Assembly (NCBI RefSeq): GCF_036924745.1
Contig: NZ_JAZHSD010000001.1
Location: forward strand, 7,545,346-7,609,345
Direction of reading: 5' to 3'
Length of the DNA: 64,000 bases
Origin: Bradyrhizobium sp. AZCC 1693
GTDB taxonomy: Bacteria; Pseudomonadota; Alphaproteobacteria; Rhizobiales; Xanthobacteraceae
Both the position numbers and the translations under genes were made by a program. A model generated the notes under the pieces. That model saw only the letters and a program-made list of their open reading frames with translations. It was not told where the DNA came from and did no database searches. Below, one piece after another: positions 8,721 to 18,756 of the stretch (positions are counted from its first letter, which is position 1; every line of letters begins with the position of its first letter).

Positions 8721-9209
8721 TCAGGTGGCAACGGCGCCTGTGCCTAAAGGCTTCCTCCACTTCACCCGCTTGATGGTGCCTGAGAACGTGAACAGCGACC
8801 GTTCGCCGGATTTCAGCACGCCGCGCAGGAAAATCAGCGAACCGCCGGCGCGGGTGATTTCGCCCTCGCATTCGACCAGTTCGCCCTCGCGCGCGGCATC
8901 GAGAAACTCGCAGGAAAACGAGACCGTCACGCCTGGCCCCTCCAGCACGGAGGAGGCGATCGCAAACAGGCAATAGTCGGCGAACGACATGAAGCAGCCG
9001 CCATGGACGTTGAGCTGGCCGTTGAGGTGCTTCTTCTCGACCCGGAACGCGCATTGCACGCGGCCGTTTTCGTCCATCCGGTGCCAGAACGGGCCGTTAT
9101 GGGTCTCAAAACTGTCGCGGGTCCAGGTCCGCCAGCCCGCAAATTCGCCCTCGGTTTCGACATGCAGGTCGGGGCGCTGGTCGAATGCATTTTTGGGGAG
9201 TTCGTTCAC
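8721..9209 (-). CDS. PaaI/hotdog-fold thioesterase family protein
   Basis: A 162-residue single hotdog domain. The motif LNVHGGCFMSFADYCLFA is the HGG active-site helix of PaaI-like acyl-CoA thioesterases. SFSCEFLDAAREGELVECEG is the following strand pair. The substrate cannot be told. It lies upstream of, and is divergent from, purL. A truncated transporter lies just downstream on the same strand. Confidence 0.85.
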   Translation of the reverse strand: MNELPKNAFDQRPDLHVETEGEFAGWRTWTRDSFETHNGPFWHRMDENGRVQCAFRVEKKHLNGQLNVHGGCFMSFADYCLFAIASSVLEGPGVTVSFSCEFLDAAREGELVECEGEITRAGGSLIFLRGVLKSGERSLFTFSGTIKRVKWRKPLGTGAVAT

Positions 9210-9371
9210 TAAAAATGGCCCTTCAATTGGGTGTTTCCGCCCTTAAATCCGTTTCCGGAACGATGTGCAAACGCCGATCCCGCAAAGCTCCCCCCGTAAA
9301 GCTCTGGACAGGGCGGAAATGCGCCATAAAAGGCCTTTTCGCACCCCCTCGATCTTCCTATTAAGGCACCC

Positions 9372-11579
9372 ATGAACGAGCCCCAGATCACCCCCGAACT
9401 CGTCGCCAGCCATGGCCTGAAGCCCGACGAGTATGAGCGCATCCTCAAGCTGATCGGGCGGGTGCCGAGTTTCACCGAACTGGGGATTTTCTCGGCGATG
9501 TGGAACGAGCACTGCTCGTACAAATCCTCCCGCATCCATCTGCGGGGCCTGCCGACCAAGGCGCCGTGGGTGATCCAGGGCCCGGGGGAGAACGCCGGCG
9601 TCATCGACATCGGCGACGGCCAGGCGGTCGTGTTCAAGATGGAGAGCCACAACCACCCGAGCTATATCGAGCCCTATCAGGGAGCGACCACCGGCGTCGG
9701 CGGCATTTTGCGCGACGTGTTCACGATGGGCGCGCGGCCGATCGCCTGCCTCAATGCGCTCTCGTTCGGTGCGCCGGAGCACCCCAAGACGCGGCATCTG
9801 GTGTCCGGCGTGGTCGCCGGCGTCGGCGGCTACGGCAATTCCTTCGGCGTGCCGACAGTGGGCGGGCAGGTGCGTTTCCACACCCGCTACGACGGCAACA
9901 TCCTGGTCAACGCGATGGCGGTTGGGCTGGCCGAGACCGACAAGATTTTCTATGCGGCGGCCTCCGGCGTGAACATGCCGATCGTCTATCTCGGCTCCAA
10001 GACCGGCCGCGACGGCATTCACGGCGCCTCGATGGCCTCGGCCGAGTTCGACGACGATTCGGCCGAGAAGCGGCCGACGGTGCAGGTTGGCGATCCCTTT
10101 GCGGAAAAGCTGCTGCTGGAAGCCTGCCTCGAAATCATGGAAAAGGGTTGCGTGATCGCGATCCAGGACATGGGCGCGGCGGGGTTGACGTGCTCGGCGG
10201 TCGAGATGGGCGCCAAGGGCGACCTCGGCGTCGATCTCAATCTCGATGCGGTGCCGACGCGCGAAACCGGCATGAGCGCCTATGAGATGATGCTCTCGGA
10301 AAGCCAGGAGCGCATGCTCATGGTGCTGAAGCCTGAGAAGGAAGAAGAGGCTGAAGCGATCTTCAAAAAGTGGGGGCTCGATTTCGCCGTCGTCGGCTAC
10401 ACCACGCCGAGCAAGCGTTTTGTGGTCAAGCATGGCGGCGACGTCATGGCCGATCTGCCGATCAAGGAATTGGGCGACGAGGCGCCGGTCTATGACCGCC
10501 CGCATATTGCATCCGCGGCGCTGCCGGTGGTGCACGCGCGCGAGGTGGATCCACCGCTCGGCGTTTCGACGGCGCTGGAGAAGCTGATCGCGACGCCCGA
10601 ACTGTGCTCGAAGCGCTGGGTGTGGGAGCAATATGACCACGTCATTCTCGGCAATACCGTGCAGCGTCCGGGTGGCGATGCTGCGGTGGTCCGCGTGCAG
10701 GATGGGCCGAAGGGGCTCGCACTCACCGTCGACGTGACGCCGCGCTACTGCGAGGCGGATCCGTTCGAAGGCGGCAAGCAGGCGGTGGCAGAAGCCTGGC
10801 GCAACATCACCGCGGTCGGCGGCCGTCCGCTCGCGATCACGGATAACCTCAATTTCGGCAATCCGGAGCGGCCCGAGATCATGGGCCAGTTCGTAGGCTG
10901 CCTGAAGGGTATTTCGGAAGCCTGCAGTGCGCTGGACTTCCCGGTGGTGTCGGGCAACGTCTCGCTCTACAATGAAACCAATGGCCGCGGCATTTTGCCG
11001 ACGCCCTCGATCGGCGGCGTCGGCCTGCTCGACGATTTCACGAAATCCGCCACGCTGGCCTTCAAGGCCGCCGGTGAAGCGATCCTCTTGATTGGCGACA
11101 CCCAGGGCTGGCTCGGACAGTCCGTTTACCTGCGCGATATCTGCGGCCGCGAAGAGGGCGCGCCGCCGCCGGTCGATCTCGCGGCCGAAAAGCGCAATGG
11201 CGACGTGGTGCGCGGCATGATCCACGCCGGCACCGCGACCGCGGTGCACGACATCTCCGACGGCGGCTTGCTGATCGCGCTCGCCGAGATGGCGATCGCC
11301 AGCGGCATCGGCGCGCAGCTATTGGCGGCGCCAGCCTCGATCGTGCCGCACGCCTACTGGTTCGGCGAGGATCAGGCGCGCTACATCGTGACGGTATCAG
11401 CGGCGGATGCCGGTCTGGTGCTGGCCAAGATGAAGGGCGCGGGCGTGCCGTGTGCGCGGATCGGCACCACGGGCGGCGATGCGATTGCGGTTGCGGGCGA
11501 GGGGCAAGTCGTGGTGAGTACGCTCAAATCGGCATTCGAGCGCTGGCTGCCCGCCTACATGAGCGGCAAGGCGTCGTAG
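9372..11579 (+). CDS. purL: Phosphoribosylformylglycinamidine synthase subunit PurL
   Basis: The ATP-dependent synthase subunit converts FGAR to FGAM using ammonia from PurQ. Its 735 residues match the short PurL that requires PurS. The opening [20 protein letters not shown] is typical. Family blocks include [51 protein letters not shown] and, in the second half, [14 protein letters not shown] and [11 protein letters not shown] dispersed palindromic repeat follows the stop by 6 bases. Long antisense open frames over this gene are shadows. Confidence 0.97.
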   Translation: MNEPQITPELVASHGLKPDEYERILKLIGRVPSFTELGIFSAMWNEHCSYKSSRIHLRGLPTKAPWVIQGPGENAGVIDIGDGQAVVFKMESHNHPSYIEPYQGATTGVGGILRDVFTMGARPIACLNALSFGAPEHPKTRHLVSGVVAGVGGYGNSFGVPTVGGQVRFHTRYDGNILVNAMAVGLAETDKIFYAAASGVNMPIVYLGSKTGRDGIHGASMASAEFDDDSAEKRPTVQVGDPFAEKLLLEACLEIMEKGCVIAIQDMGAAGLTCSAVEMGAKGDLGVDLNLDAVPTRETGMSAYEMMLSESQERMLMVLKPEKEEEAEAIFKKWGLDFAVVGYTTPSKRFVVKHGGDVMADLPIKELGDEAPVYDRPHIASAALPVVHAREVDPPLGVSTALEKLIATPELCSKRWVWEQYDHVILGNTVQRPGGDAAVVRVQDGPKGLALTVDVTPRYCEADPFEGGKQAVAEAWRNITAVGGRPLAITDNLNFGNPERPEIMGQFVGCLKGISEACSALDFPVVSGNVSLYNETNGRGILPTPSIGGVGLLDDFTKSATLAFKAAGEAILLIGDTQGWLGQSVYLRDICGREEGAPPPVDLAAEKRNGDVVRGMIHAGTATAVHDISDGGLLIALAEMAIASGIGAQLLAAPASIVPHAYWFGEDQARYIVTVSAADAGLVLAKMKGAGVPCARIGTTGGDAIAVAGEGQVVVSTLKSAFERWLPAYMSGKAS

Positions 11580-11585
11580 GCTTGT

Positions 11586-11710
11586 CGTCATTCCGGGATG
11601 GTCCGAAGGACCAGACCTCAGGTGCGCAATTGCGCACCAGGGAATCTCGAGATTCTCCGATGCGCAATTGCGCATCGTAGTTCGATGCTTCGCATCGCCC
11701 CGGAATGACG
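11586..11710. repeat. Dispersed palindromic intergenic repeat, long form
   Basis: Bounded by CGTCATTCCGGG and CCCGGAATGACG, with internal palindromes such as GGTGCGCAATTGCGCACC and GATGCGCAATTGCGCATC. The element fills the space between the convergent purL and acyltransferase genes. Related copies lie at 29863-29967 and 13274-13318. It can form strong hairpins and may aid termination. Confidence 0.85.
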
Positions 11711-11715
11711 GTTGT

Positions 11716-12900
11716 CTACAGCACCCTCGTCGCGCCCGGGATCTGCCGCAACGCTCGCGTCAAAGCCCAACTGAACGCGACGGTCAGAACGAATCCAATC
11801 GTGGCCTTGACGATCGCCGGCAGGTCGTAATCGAACAGCCAGTATTGCAGCCACAGCGCGATCGGGTAGTGCACCAGGAACATGCCGTAGGCGTCCGCCT
11901 GCATCGGATCGAGTAGCTTGGCTGAGCCTGATTGCCTGAACCTCTGGAAAAAGGCCAGGATCAGAAACATGATGGCCACGCTGAAGACAGCGAAGCAGAT
12001 GGCATAGAGCCCCTCATACCAGTTCGGCAGCGGCGACGGATTTCCCAGTATTTCGCGCTTGATGAAGATCAGCACCCAGAGCAGGCAATACGGAACGATC
12101 GCCAGCACCATCCAGTCCCAGCTAACCTTCGCCATCCGGCCGTCTGCCGAGAGCAGACCGCGATCGATTTGCGCAACGCCGATGCCGGCACCGAAAAAGA
12201 AGTAGCTAGCATAGAGCATCACGCGCCCGTGCTGCACCGAGAACGGCCCGAACTCGAACCAGCTGCTTGGTCCATAACGCATCAGCCCGGGAACGTAGAA
12301 CGCCGCTGTGACAGCAAGCATGACCGCGAAGAACACCGCGGGCCGGCGGCGGCCGTGCAGCGAGAGGCGATTGATCGGATCGAGCAGATTCGGCGACAGC
12401 GGGTACAGCAGGCAGGCAACCAGATCGAAGGCGAACAAGACCCAGAGAAACCAGATCGGCCCGCTCGGCCACGGTCCCTTCGTGATCATGTTCCACCAGT
12501 ATTCCGAAAAGCCGATTTCGGGATGGTGCCGCAGGGAAATCGCGTAATAGGCGAGCGGAATGACCGTGAACGCGCAGATCACGAACGGCAGGCCAAGCCG
12601 AAGCAGGCGATCTGCCAAATAGCTCAGCGGTCCCTTGCGGGCAATACCGGACCAGGCGAACAGTCCCGACAGGAAAAAGAACATCGCCATGAAGAAACTG
12701 TCGGTGGCGAGCACGATCATATCGAAGCCGAAGAACGACTTCGGATCGGTATGACCGAAATAAGTATAGGGGATGACGGCGTGATGCAGCAGCACCACCA
12801 GCGTCAGGAAGGTGCGGGCGCGATCAAGCGAAAGGTTTCGCGATTTGGCCTTGGGCACCGCGCTCACGTCGGCATGCCCCACGGCGGAAATCGATGTCAT
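11716..12900 (-). CDS. Acyltransferase 3 family membrane protein
   Basis: A 394-residue protein with about ten predicted membrane helices. The family opening is near residue 22 ([20 protein letters not shown]), with the catalytic-type His in the first helix. [10 protein letters not shown] and R-rich [12 protein letters not shown] follow. The last helices include [15 protein letters not shown]. Members O-acylate sugars, glucans or lipids at the membrane. The length and separate C-terminus are also compatible with an OpgC-like glucan modifier, but the acceptor cannot be read from sequence. Confidence 0.85.
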   Translation of the reverse strand: MTSISAVGHADVSAVPKAKSRNLSLDRARTFLTLVVLLHHAVIPYTYFGHTDPKSFFGFDMIVLATDSFFMAMFFFLSGLFAWSGIARKGPLSYLADRLLRLGLPFVICAFTVIPLAYYAISLRHHPEIGFSEYWWNMITKGPWPSGPIWFLWVLFAFDLVACLLYPLSPNLLDPINRLSLHGRRRPAVFFAVMLAVTAAFYVPGLMRYGPSSWFEFGPFSVQHGRVMLYASYFFFGAGIGVAQIDRGLLSADGRMAKVSWDWMVLAIVPYCLLWVLIFIKREILGNPSPLPNWYEGLYAICFAVFSVAIMFLILAFFQRFRQSGSAKLLDPMQADAYGMFLVHYPIALWLQYWLFDYDLPAIVKATIGFVLTVAFSWALTRALRQIPGATRVL

Positions 12901-13090
12901 GCGCGCCTCCCAGCCAGGCTGTTCGTGTCAAATGTTGCAGCCGGGAACCCGATTCAGCAAGGGCAAATCGGGCACTGACGAGCCGCTCTTCCGCTACCAG
13001 GCTGCTTCGGAACCGGCAGCGCAACCCCCCGTTAGAACTGGTGAATTGATGGGCCGCCATGGGCGTGCCCCAGAGGCCCCGGAGCACGCA

Positions 13091-13264
13091 ATGACAATTC
13101 TCAAATGGGCGCTGATCTTCTTTCTGGTGTCGATCGTTGCCGGCCTTCTCGGCTTCACCGGCATTTCGGCGGCCTCCGCCGACATCGCCCGCTTCCTGTT
13201 CTATGTCTTCGTCGTGATCTTCCTGGTGCTGCTGATCCTCGGGCTCACGATATTCAGGGCGTAG
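13091..13264 (+). CDS. DUF1328 small membrane protein
   Basis: A 57-residue protein, two hydrophobic helices: [20 protein letters not shown] and [20 protein letters not shown]. The [11 protein letters not shown] link is the family signature. The ATG at 13091 gives the standard length; the open frame upstream to 12812 is not conserved. Homologues are often stress-induced, but the role is unknown. It is followed by a short dispersed repeat. Confidence 0.88.
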   Translation: MTILKWALIFFLVSIVAGLLGFTGISAASADIARFLFYVFVVIFLVLLILGLTIFRA

Positions 13265-13273
13265 CTACGTGCC

Positions 13274-13318
13274 CGTCATTCCGGGGTTTCAATCCTGTCG
13301 CATCGCCCCGGAATGACG
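13274..13318. repeat. Short form of the dispersed palindromic repeat
   Basis: It has the same boundaries as the copy after purL (CGTCATTCCGGGG and GCCCCGGAATGACG) but only about 20 bases inside. It lies between the convergent DUF1328 and DUF427 genes. The ends can pair over 13 bases, so it may double as a terminator. Confidence 0.8.
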
Positions 13319-13321
13319 TCG

Positions 13322-13681
13322 CTACGCCACTTCCTCGATCGTCACCTTGTCTGGATAGAATGCCAGATGGCCTGATATCTCGGCCATCGCCGGGAAGGGC
13401 GTCTCATAGGTCCAGATCGAATTTTCGATGCTCTTGCCGTTGGCATTGATGCTGAAGTAGTTCGCATCCCCCTTGTAGGGGCAGTGCGTGGTCCGCTCGG
13501 TGCGGGCCAGGAGCGCCATATTGGCATCCTCGCGCGGCACATATTGCACTGCCGGATAGCTGGCTTCCTTCAGGGTCAGCGCGTGGGTGGTATCGGCGAT
13601 GACCACGCCGCCGGCCGAGACCCGGACGCGCTTGGGGTTTGCCGTAATCGTGATCGGATGGTCGGGACCGGGCAATTTCAT
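13322..13681 (-). CDS. DUF427 domain protein
   Basis: A 119-residue single-domain protein. Family marks are RVRVSAGGVVIADTTHALTL, the strand YVPREDANMALL, and TTHCPYKGDANYFSI with the conserved Cys-Pro-x-Lys-Gly. It closes with ISGHLAFYPDKVTIEE. Length is normal for DUF427. The fold is a small beta-tent; no activity is established. It is divergent from bolA. Confidence 0.9.
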   Translation of the reverse strand: MKLPGPDHPITITANPKRVRVSAGGVVIADTTHALTLKEASYPAVQYVPREDANMALLARTERTTHCPYKGDANYFSINANGKSIENSIWTYETPFPAMAEISGHLAFYPDKVTIEEVA

Positions 13682-13867
13682 GATTTTGAGCCTCTTTTTC
13701 GGTCAGCCCGAAATGATCGGGCGCGACCGCATCTCACAGTGTCAAACGATCGGACCGGGAATATAGTGCCGCCAGGCGTGACCTAGAAGAGCGCACGCGC
13801 TAGGTTCGGCCGTCACGGTCGCGCGAGCCGGCCGTGATTCGAAACACCTGACGGAGACATCCTGGAA

Positions 13868-14122
13868 ATGCCGATGGACGCCCACGATATCGAATCGATG
13901 ATCAAGGCAGCTATCCCCGATGCCGAGGTGACGATCCGCGATCTCGCAGGCGACGGCGACCACTACGCCGCGACCGTGATCTCGGAATCCTTCCGTGGCA
14001 AGTCGCGCGTGCAGCAGCACCAGATCGTCTACCAGTCGCTCAAGGGGCAGATGGGTGGCTTGCTGCATGCGCTGGCGCTGCAGACCGGGGTACCTGACGG
14101 ACCCGGAGTGCCGAAGGGCTAG
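13868..14122 (+). CDS. BolA family protein
   Basis: An 84-residue (or 82-residue from the ATG at 13874) BolA-like protein. It has the class opening IESMIKAAIPDAEVTIRDLA and the conserved loop FRGKSRVQQHQIVYQSLKGQ. The His in QQHQIVY is the invariant [2Fe-2S] ligand. BolA partners monothiol glutaredoxin. That partner gene (grxD) is 4.6 kb downstream on the same strand. In many relatives the two are adjacent, so the interval here looks like an insertion. Confidence 0.92.
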   Translation: MPMDAHDIESMIKAAIPDAEVTIRDLAGDGDHYAATVISESFRGKSRVQQHQIVYQSLKGQMGGLLHALALQTGVPDGPGVPKG

Positions 14123-14149
14123 GCCCCGACGAACCACGCAGGGGCACCG

Positions 14150-15328
14150 ATGACGGACAATCCGCACGGCGCTATGTTTCGCGCGATCGTGCCGCACCAG
14201 CACAGCCGCGTCACCTACGCGGAGCTGTTCTTTGATCTCGTCTTCGTGTTTGCGGTTACGCAGATCTCGCACACGCTGCTCGCGCACTTTACGCCGTTAG
14301 GCGTATTGCAGGTCACGCTGCTGTTTCTCGCGGTGTGGTGGGTGTGGGTCTTCACCTCCTGGATCACCAACTGGCTCAATCCCGAAAAGACCCCGGTCCG
14401 GCTCCTGCTGTTTGCGATGATGCTGGGCGGGCTGGTGCTGTCGACCTCGATCCCGGCCGCGTTTGAAGCGCGAGGATTGTGGTTCGCCATCGCCTATGCG
14501 GCGATGCAGGTCGGCAAGACGATATTTCTGTGGGTGTCCACGCCGCCGTCGCGCCCGCGGGCACGCATGAATGCCATCCGGATCGCCGCCTGGCTTTCGG
14601 TGTCGGCAATCTTCTGGATCGCCGGCGGGGTGATGGAAGGTCAGTCGCGGCTGTTGCTGTGGGCGATCGCGCTCGTCATCGAATATATTTCGCCGGCGGT
14701 GCGGTTCTGGATACCTCGATATGGCGCGTCTTCCGTCGCAGACTGGGTGATCGAAGGCGGCCATATGGCCGAGCGCTGCGCGCTCTTCGTCATCATCGCG
14801 CTTGGCGAATCCGTTGTCGTGACGGGCGCAACATTTGCCGAGCTTGTCTGGTCGGCCGAAAGCCTTGCCGCCTTCGCCTCGGTGTTGGCCGGCAGCATCG
14901 CCATGTGGTGGATCTATTTCCACATCGGTGCGGAAGCCGGCTCCGAGCAGATATCAAGATCGAGCGAACCGGGAAGGCTGGCGCGTCTCGCCTATACCTA
15001 TCTGCACATGCCGATCGTGGCCGGCATCATCGTCGCCGCGGTGGCCGATGAACTGGTGCTGAAGCACCCGGGCGGGCATTCCGATCCCAAGACAGTGATG
15101 AGCGCGATCGGAGGTCCCTTGCTGTTTCTGTTCGGGACCATCCTGTTCAAGCACAGCTTTCGCGGCTTCCTTCAGCTCTCGCACGGGGTCGGCATTATTG
15201 CGCTCGGCGTGCTGGCCTGGTTCGCAAGCGAGCTGTCGCCGCTGATGCTGTCGATCCTGACCACCGCGATCATGATCGCGGTCGCGGTGTGGGAATCGAT
15301 CTCGCTGCAATCCGATCCGGCAGAGTAG
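14150..15328 (+). CDS. Low temperature requirement protein A (LtrA) family
   Basis: A 392-residue integral membrane protein with about ten or eleven helices. Family signatures are VTYAELFFDLVFVFAVTQIS near residue 22, WWVWVFTSWITNWLNPE, and the central ERCALFVIIALGESVVVTGA. It follows bolA by 27 bases and could be cotranscribed. LtrA was named from Listeria growth at low temperature; the molecular activity is not established. Confidence 0.9.
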   Translation: MTDNPHGAMFRAIVPHQHSRVTYAELFFDLVFVFAVTQISHTLLAHFTPLGVLQVTLLFLAVWWVWVFTSWITNWLNPEKTPVRLLLFAMMLGGLVLSTSIPAAFEARGLWFAIAYAAMQVGKTIFLWVSTPPSRPRARMNAIRIAAWLSVSAIFWIAGGVMEGQSRLLLWAIALVIEYISPAVRFWIPRYGASSVADWVIEGGHMAERCALFVIIALGESVVVTGATFAELVWSAESLAAFASVLAGSIAMWWIYFHIGAEAGSEQISRSSEPGRLARLAYTYLHMPIVAGIIVAAVADELVLKHPGGHSDPKTVMSAIGGPLLFLFGTILFKHSFRGFLQLSHGVGIIALGVLAWFASELSPLMLSILTTAIMIAVAVWESISLQSDPAE

Positions 15329-15333
15329 CGCCT

Positions 15334-15567
15334 TTAATCAGGCAGCGATCGCCTGACCGGCACGATTGGCGAGGTGTTGTGCTGATCGACGACGTTTCGA
15401 AGAACGAGAGTTGACAATTGCACGACAAGCGCCCGCAGCCTGGCGTTCTCCTCGATGAGGGACGCCCGTTCGGCGTCCGCCTCTTGATCCCAAGCCGAGT
15501 CCGCGGAAACGGACGACGAGCTGGAAAATTCCCTCCGTTGGCCGGACGTTGGATACGCATTTCCCAT
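15334..15567 (-). CDS. Small coiled-coil protein
   Basis: A 77-residue protein with a disordered, Ser-rich N-terminus and a short heptad stretch (RASLIEENARLRALVVQLST). It ends five bases from the convergent LtrA stop. Short proteins with an EENARLRxLVVQLS core are familiar in Bradyrhizobium. No function is known. The frame is chosen because the coiled coil is coherent; overlapping frames in the other two phases look random. Confidence 0.55.
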   Translation of the reverse strand: MGNAYPTSGQRREFSSSSSVSADSAWDQEADAERASLIEENARLRALVVQLSTLVLRNVVDQHNTSPIVPVRRSLPD

Positions 15568-15846
15568 GACTGATATCCCCTGGCACGAACTGACCCCTAG
15601 CCGAGCCTGCCGCAGAAACTCGACTGAGTCCGCGTCAAAAGTTGGACGTTTCGAAGGGCAAACGGGAGCACAGATGGAGCGTTTTGCGGGCGGCTCGATA
15701 AAGATGAAGATTTGTTAAGAAGTTTGTCTATAGTGGGCGCGGCAAAGGTGTGGGGACGCGCGGCGGCGTAGCACCTTTCCATCCGACCTTGACCAGCGCG
15801 ATTCACTCAGTGCCCACGGACGTGCTGTGGGTGGGAATACGCGCCT

Positions 15847-16146
15847 ATGAAACAAAGTGAAGCAAGAGTACGCATTATTCAGGAGTGGGATCGCTGGATC
15901 TTGACGCAGTCGATCGAGCAGGACAGGCCCACTGGAAAAGACTCATTGAAGTTCTTCCACGAACTGCAGGACACCGGATCGCCGCTGTTGGACTTCCAGT
16001 CTCGCGGACAGGACAAGTGGCGGATCATTCACGCGTGGCTGCTGGGTGCGGACCGACTATTCGATGACTGGATATCCGCCGCGCCCCGGATCGCTCCTTC
16101 GCGAAGGATGCGACCGGAGCGCAGGAGATCGGACTGCAAGACGTGA
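15847..16146 (+). CDS. Hypothetical protein
   Basis: A 99-residue protein. The first 75 residues are coherent and soluble (RVRIIQEWDRWILTQSIEQD, then KDSLKFFHELQDTGSPLLDF and DKWRIIHAWLLGADRL). The last 25 are Arg-rich and may be a changed tail. GC and codon use fit the neighbours. It resembles small uncharacterised proteins of Bradyrhizobium. No motif allows a function. The 279 bases upstream hold only an AT-rich stretch near 15710-15735. Confidence 0.55.
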   Translation: MKQSEARVRIIQEWDRWILTQSIEQDRPTGKDSLKFFHELQDTGSPLLDFQSRGQDKWRIIHAWLLGADRLFDDWISAAPRIAPSRRMRPERRRSDCKT

Positions 16147-16194
16147 ATTGGAAAGACCTGCAAAGACGTGAGCTGCAAAGCTTGCGCCCGCACC

Positions 16195-17166
16195 TCAGGC
16201 TGACGCCGCCAGCGCGTGAACCGAGAACATCCGGTCGCGGTCGGTCCAGGATTCCCGTACCGACCAGCCGGAGTCGCCCGCCAGTACGGTGAAGCGGTCA
16301 AGGCTGTATTTGTAGCTCGACTCGGTGTGGATGCTTTCGCCGGGACGGAATGAAAAATTCCGCCCGAGGATGCGCACGGTCTGCGCCTTCTTGGCGATCA
16401 GGTGCATCTCGATGCGATGCCGCTCGCGGTTATAGACCGAGCGGTGCATGAAGGCGGAAACGTCGAAATTGCCGCCAAGCTCGCGGTTGATGCGGACCAG
16501 AACGTTGAGATTGAAGCGCGCGGTGACGCCGGCGGCATCGTTATAGGCATCGTAAAGCACCCGCTCGTTCTTCTCGAGGTCAACGCCGATGATCATCTGC
16601 GCGCCTTCGCCCAGAATCTCGCGCGCGCTGCGCAGGAAGCCGAGCGCTTCGTGCGGCTCGAAATTGCCGAGCGTCGATCCCGGAAAGAAGCCAACCTTGG
16701 GCATCCCTTCGATTTCGGCCGGCAGGGCAAACGGCGCGGTGAAATCGGCGGCAACCGGATAGACGCCGAGCTCGGGAAAATCGTTGCGCAAGCCGCCGGC
16801 TTGCGCATTCAGGAAGTCGCCGGAAATGTCGACCGGGACATAAGCGCCGAAATCGCAGCGCTCCAGCAGCAGGCGGACCTTGGTGGTGGCGCCGGCGCCG
16901 AATTCCACCAGCGCGGCGCCCTTGGGGATGATGGAAGCGATCTCGTCGCCGCGGCTGCGCAGAATGCCGAGCTCGGTGCGGGTCGGATAATATTCCGGCA
17001 GCACCGTGATCTGCTCGAACAGCTCGGAGCCTGCGGCGTCGTAGAAATATTTCGGCGACAGGCGCTTGGGGAATTGCGAGAGATCGCCGATCACGTCGCC
17101 GGCAAAGGCGGATGTCTGCTCATCAAACGGGTAGCTTTGGGCCAAAGCGGCGGCGTGCACATTCAT
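16195..17166 (-). CDS. egtD: L-histidine N-alpha-methyltransferase
   Basis: This SAM-dependent enzyme trimethylates histidine to hercynine, the first step of ergothioneine synthesis. The 323-residue protein has the family blocks LSPKYFYDAAGSELFEQIT, PEYYPTRTELGIL, the SAM-binding glycine loop LVEFGAGATTKVRLLLE and PVDISGDFLNAQA. FFPGSTLGNFEPHEA and the C-terminal FRPGESIHTESSYKYS are conserved. egtB lies 48 bases upstream on the same strand, giving a two-gene operon without egtA or egtC. Confidence 0.95.
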   Translation of the reverse strand: MNVHAAALAQSYPFDEQTSAFAGDVIGDLSQFPKRLSPKYFYDAAGSELFEQITVLPEYYPTRTELGILRSRGDEIASIIPKGAALVEFGAGATTKVRLLLERCDFGAYVPVDISGDFLNAQAGGLRNDFPELGVYPVAADFTAPFALPAEIEGMPKVGFFPGSTLGNFEPHEALGFLRSAREILGEGAQMIIGVDLEKNERVLYDAYNDAAGVTARFNLNVLVRINRELGGNFDVSAFMHRSVYNRERHRIEMHLIAKKAQTVRILGRNFSFRPGESIHTESSYKYSLDRFTVLAGDSGWSVRESWTDRDRMFSVHALAASA

Positions 17167-17214
17167 GATACTCTCCTGAACGCGCTTTCCGGCGCGCTTC
17201 GATGATCGGAAATT

Positions 17215-18465
17215 TCAGGCGTAATCGGCGAGGCGTAACCCCGTGAATTGCCAGCGATGGAAGGGATAGAAGAAGTTGCGATAGGTGATACGGCTGTGGC
17301 CGGGTGGAGTTGCAAGCGAGGAGCCGCGCAGCACCAACTGGTTGACCATGAACTTGCCGTTATATTCCCCCAGCGCCCCCTCGATGGCGCGGTAGCCGGG
17401 GTAGGGCGAATAGGCGCTGCGGGTCCACTGCCAGACGATGCCGAAGGCGTCGTTGAGCTGGCCCGCGCGGGCGGCGACTTCCCACTCCATCTCGGTCGGC
17501 AGATGCCGGCCGGCCCAGCGCGCAAAGGCGTCCGCCTCGTAATAGCTGACATGGCTGACCGGGGCTGAAGGGTCGATCGGCTGCAATCCGCCGAGCGTCA
17601 TGATCCGCCATTCATCATCGACCTGCCGCCAGTGGCCAGGCGCCTGCCAGCCCTCGTTGGTGGCGACAGCAAAGCCGTCCATCAGCCACAGCGTGGCCGT
17701 GCCGTAGCCGCCGTCCTTCATGAAGGCCAGCCATTCGGCATTGGTGACGAGGTTACGGGCGAGCCTGACCGGGCCGACGAGGGCGCGGTGCGCGGGCTTT
17801 TCATTGTCGAAATGGAAGCTGTCGTCGCTGTGGCCTACGGTGTGGATGCCCTCGTTGAGGGTGACCCATTCCTCGGCCGAACGGTGCGAAGCCGGGAAGC
17901 GCCACGATGGATCGTAGGCCGGCGGGATCGGGTTCTGCGCAAAGGCGTGCAGGATATCGGTCAGCATCAATTCCTGATGCTGCTGCTCGTGGTTGAGGCC
18001 GACCTCGACCAGGGGGGCGAGCTTGGCGAGGCGCTCTTCGCCGGCGTTCTGGAAGAACTTGACCACGGCGGCGTCGACATGCCGGCGATAGGCGGTGACC
18101 TCGTCCGCGCTCGGGCGGGTCAAATGGCCGCGCTGGTGACGGGCGTGCCGCGGTCCTGCGCTGACATAATAGGAATTGAATAGAAACGCGTAGTCCGGGT
18201 GGAAGGGCTGGTAACCCTCGCAGTGCTCGCCGAGCAGGAATTGCTCGAAGAACCAGGTGGTATGGGCGCGATGCCATTTGGCCGGGCTGGCGTCCGGCAT
18301 CGATTGGATGAGCTGGTCCTCCGGGCTCAAGGGTGCGGCCCGGCGCTCGGTCTCGCCGCGGACGGCCAGATAGGCCTCCACCAGATTCTGGGCGAGGGTG
18401 CCTGAATCGGAAAAAAGTGACGGGGCTGATGTCGCGAACTCGGCGGCGGCTACTGGTTTCGTCAC
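17215..18465 (-). CDS. egtB: Ergothioneine biosynthesis sulfoxide synthase EgtB
   Basis: This non-haem iron enzyme joins hercynine to a thiol donor using oxygen. The 416-residue protein has an N-terminal DinB-like domain with the iron ligands His in RAHTTWFFEQFLL and the HxxxHxE motif HEQQHQE. A formylglycine-generating-enzyme-like domain follows, from about residue 190, containing VSHVSYYEADAFARWAGRHL and GIVWQWTRSAYSPYPGY. It is the first gene of the egtB-egtD pair. The absence of egtA suggests the EgtB type using cysteine or acquiring the thiol donor otherwise; that is inference. Confidence 0.93.
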   Translation of the reverse strand: MTKPVAAAEFATSAPSLFSDSGTLAQNLVEAYLAVRGETERRAAPLSPEDQLIQSMPDASPAKWHRAHTTWFFEQFLLGEHCEGYQPFHPDYAFLFNSYYVSAGPRHARHQRGHLTRPSADEVTAYRRHVDAAVVKFFQNAGEERLAKLAPLVEVGLNHEQQHQELMLTDILHAFAQNPIPPAYDPSWRFPASHRSAEEWVTLNEGIHTVGHSDDSFHFDNEKPAHRALVGPVRLARNLVTNAEWLAFMKDGGYGTATLWLMDGFAVATNEGWQAPGHWRQVDDEWRIMTLGGLQPIDPSAPVSHVSYYEADAFARWAGRHLPTEMEWEVAARAGQLNDAFGIVWQWTRSAYSPYPGYRAIEGALGEYNGKFMVNQLVLRGSSLATPPGHSRITYRNFFYPFHRWQFTGLRLADYA

Positions 18466-18756
18466 TGGTGTCTCCGGTCAAGGGAGAGAACGTTGGTCCG
18501 GGAAACTGGTTCCCGGCGGGCAGTCCGTCCTAAATAGGGGCTCCGTTCCGGGAAAAAAGCCTTCCCCCGGCATGATATTGATGCCGTCAGACTATGAGCG
18601 CGGGCCGTCCCGGGGGGCCTCAAGCGGGCCGGGGCATGCCCGATGCCCCCCATTTTACTTTGGATGCACAACGGTTTGGGCTACATATATGGCAAGTAAA
18701 CGGGTTACACGGGACGAGCCGGGCCCGTGGGCGCTGTGCCCCAAAAGGAAGCGAAT

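Noticed and set aside
9243..11249. Open frame of 668 codons antisense to purL
   Set aside because: It is rich in Arg, His and Ala as expected of an antisense shadow, and purL is fully conserved on the other strand.
11932..12978. Open frame of 348 codons antisense to the acyltransferase gene
   Set aside because: The opposite strand has a membrane protein with clear family motifs; this one is charged and low-complexity.
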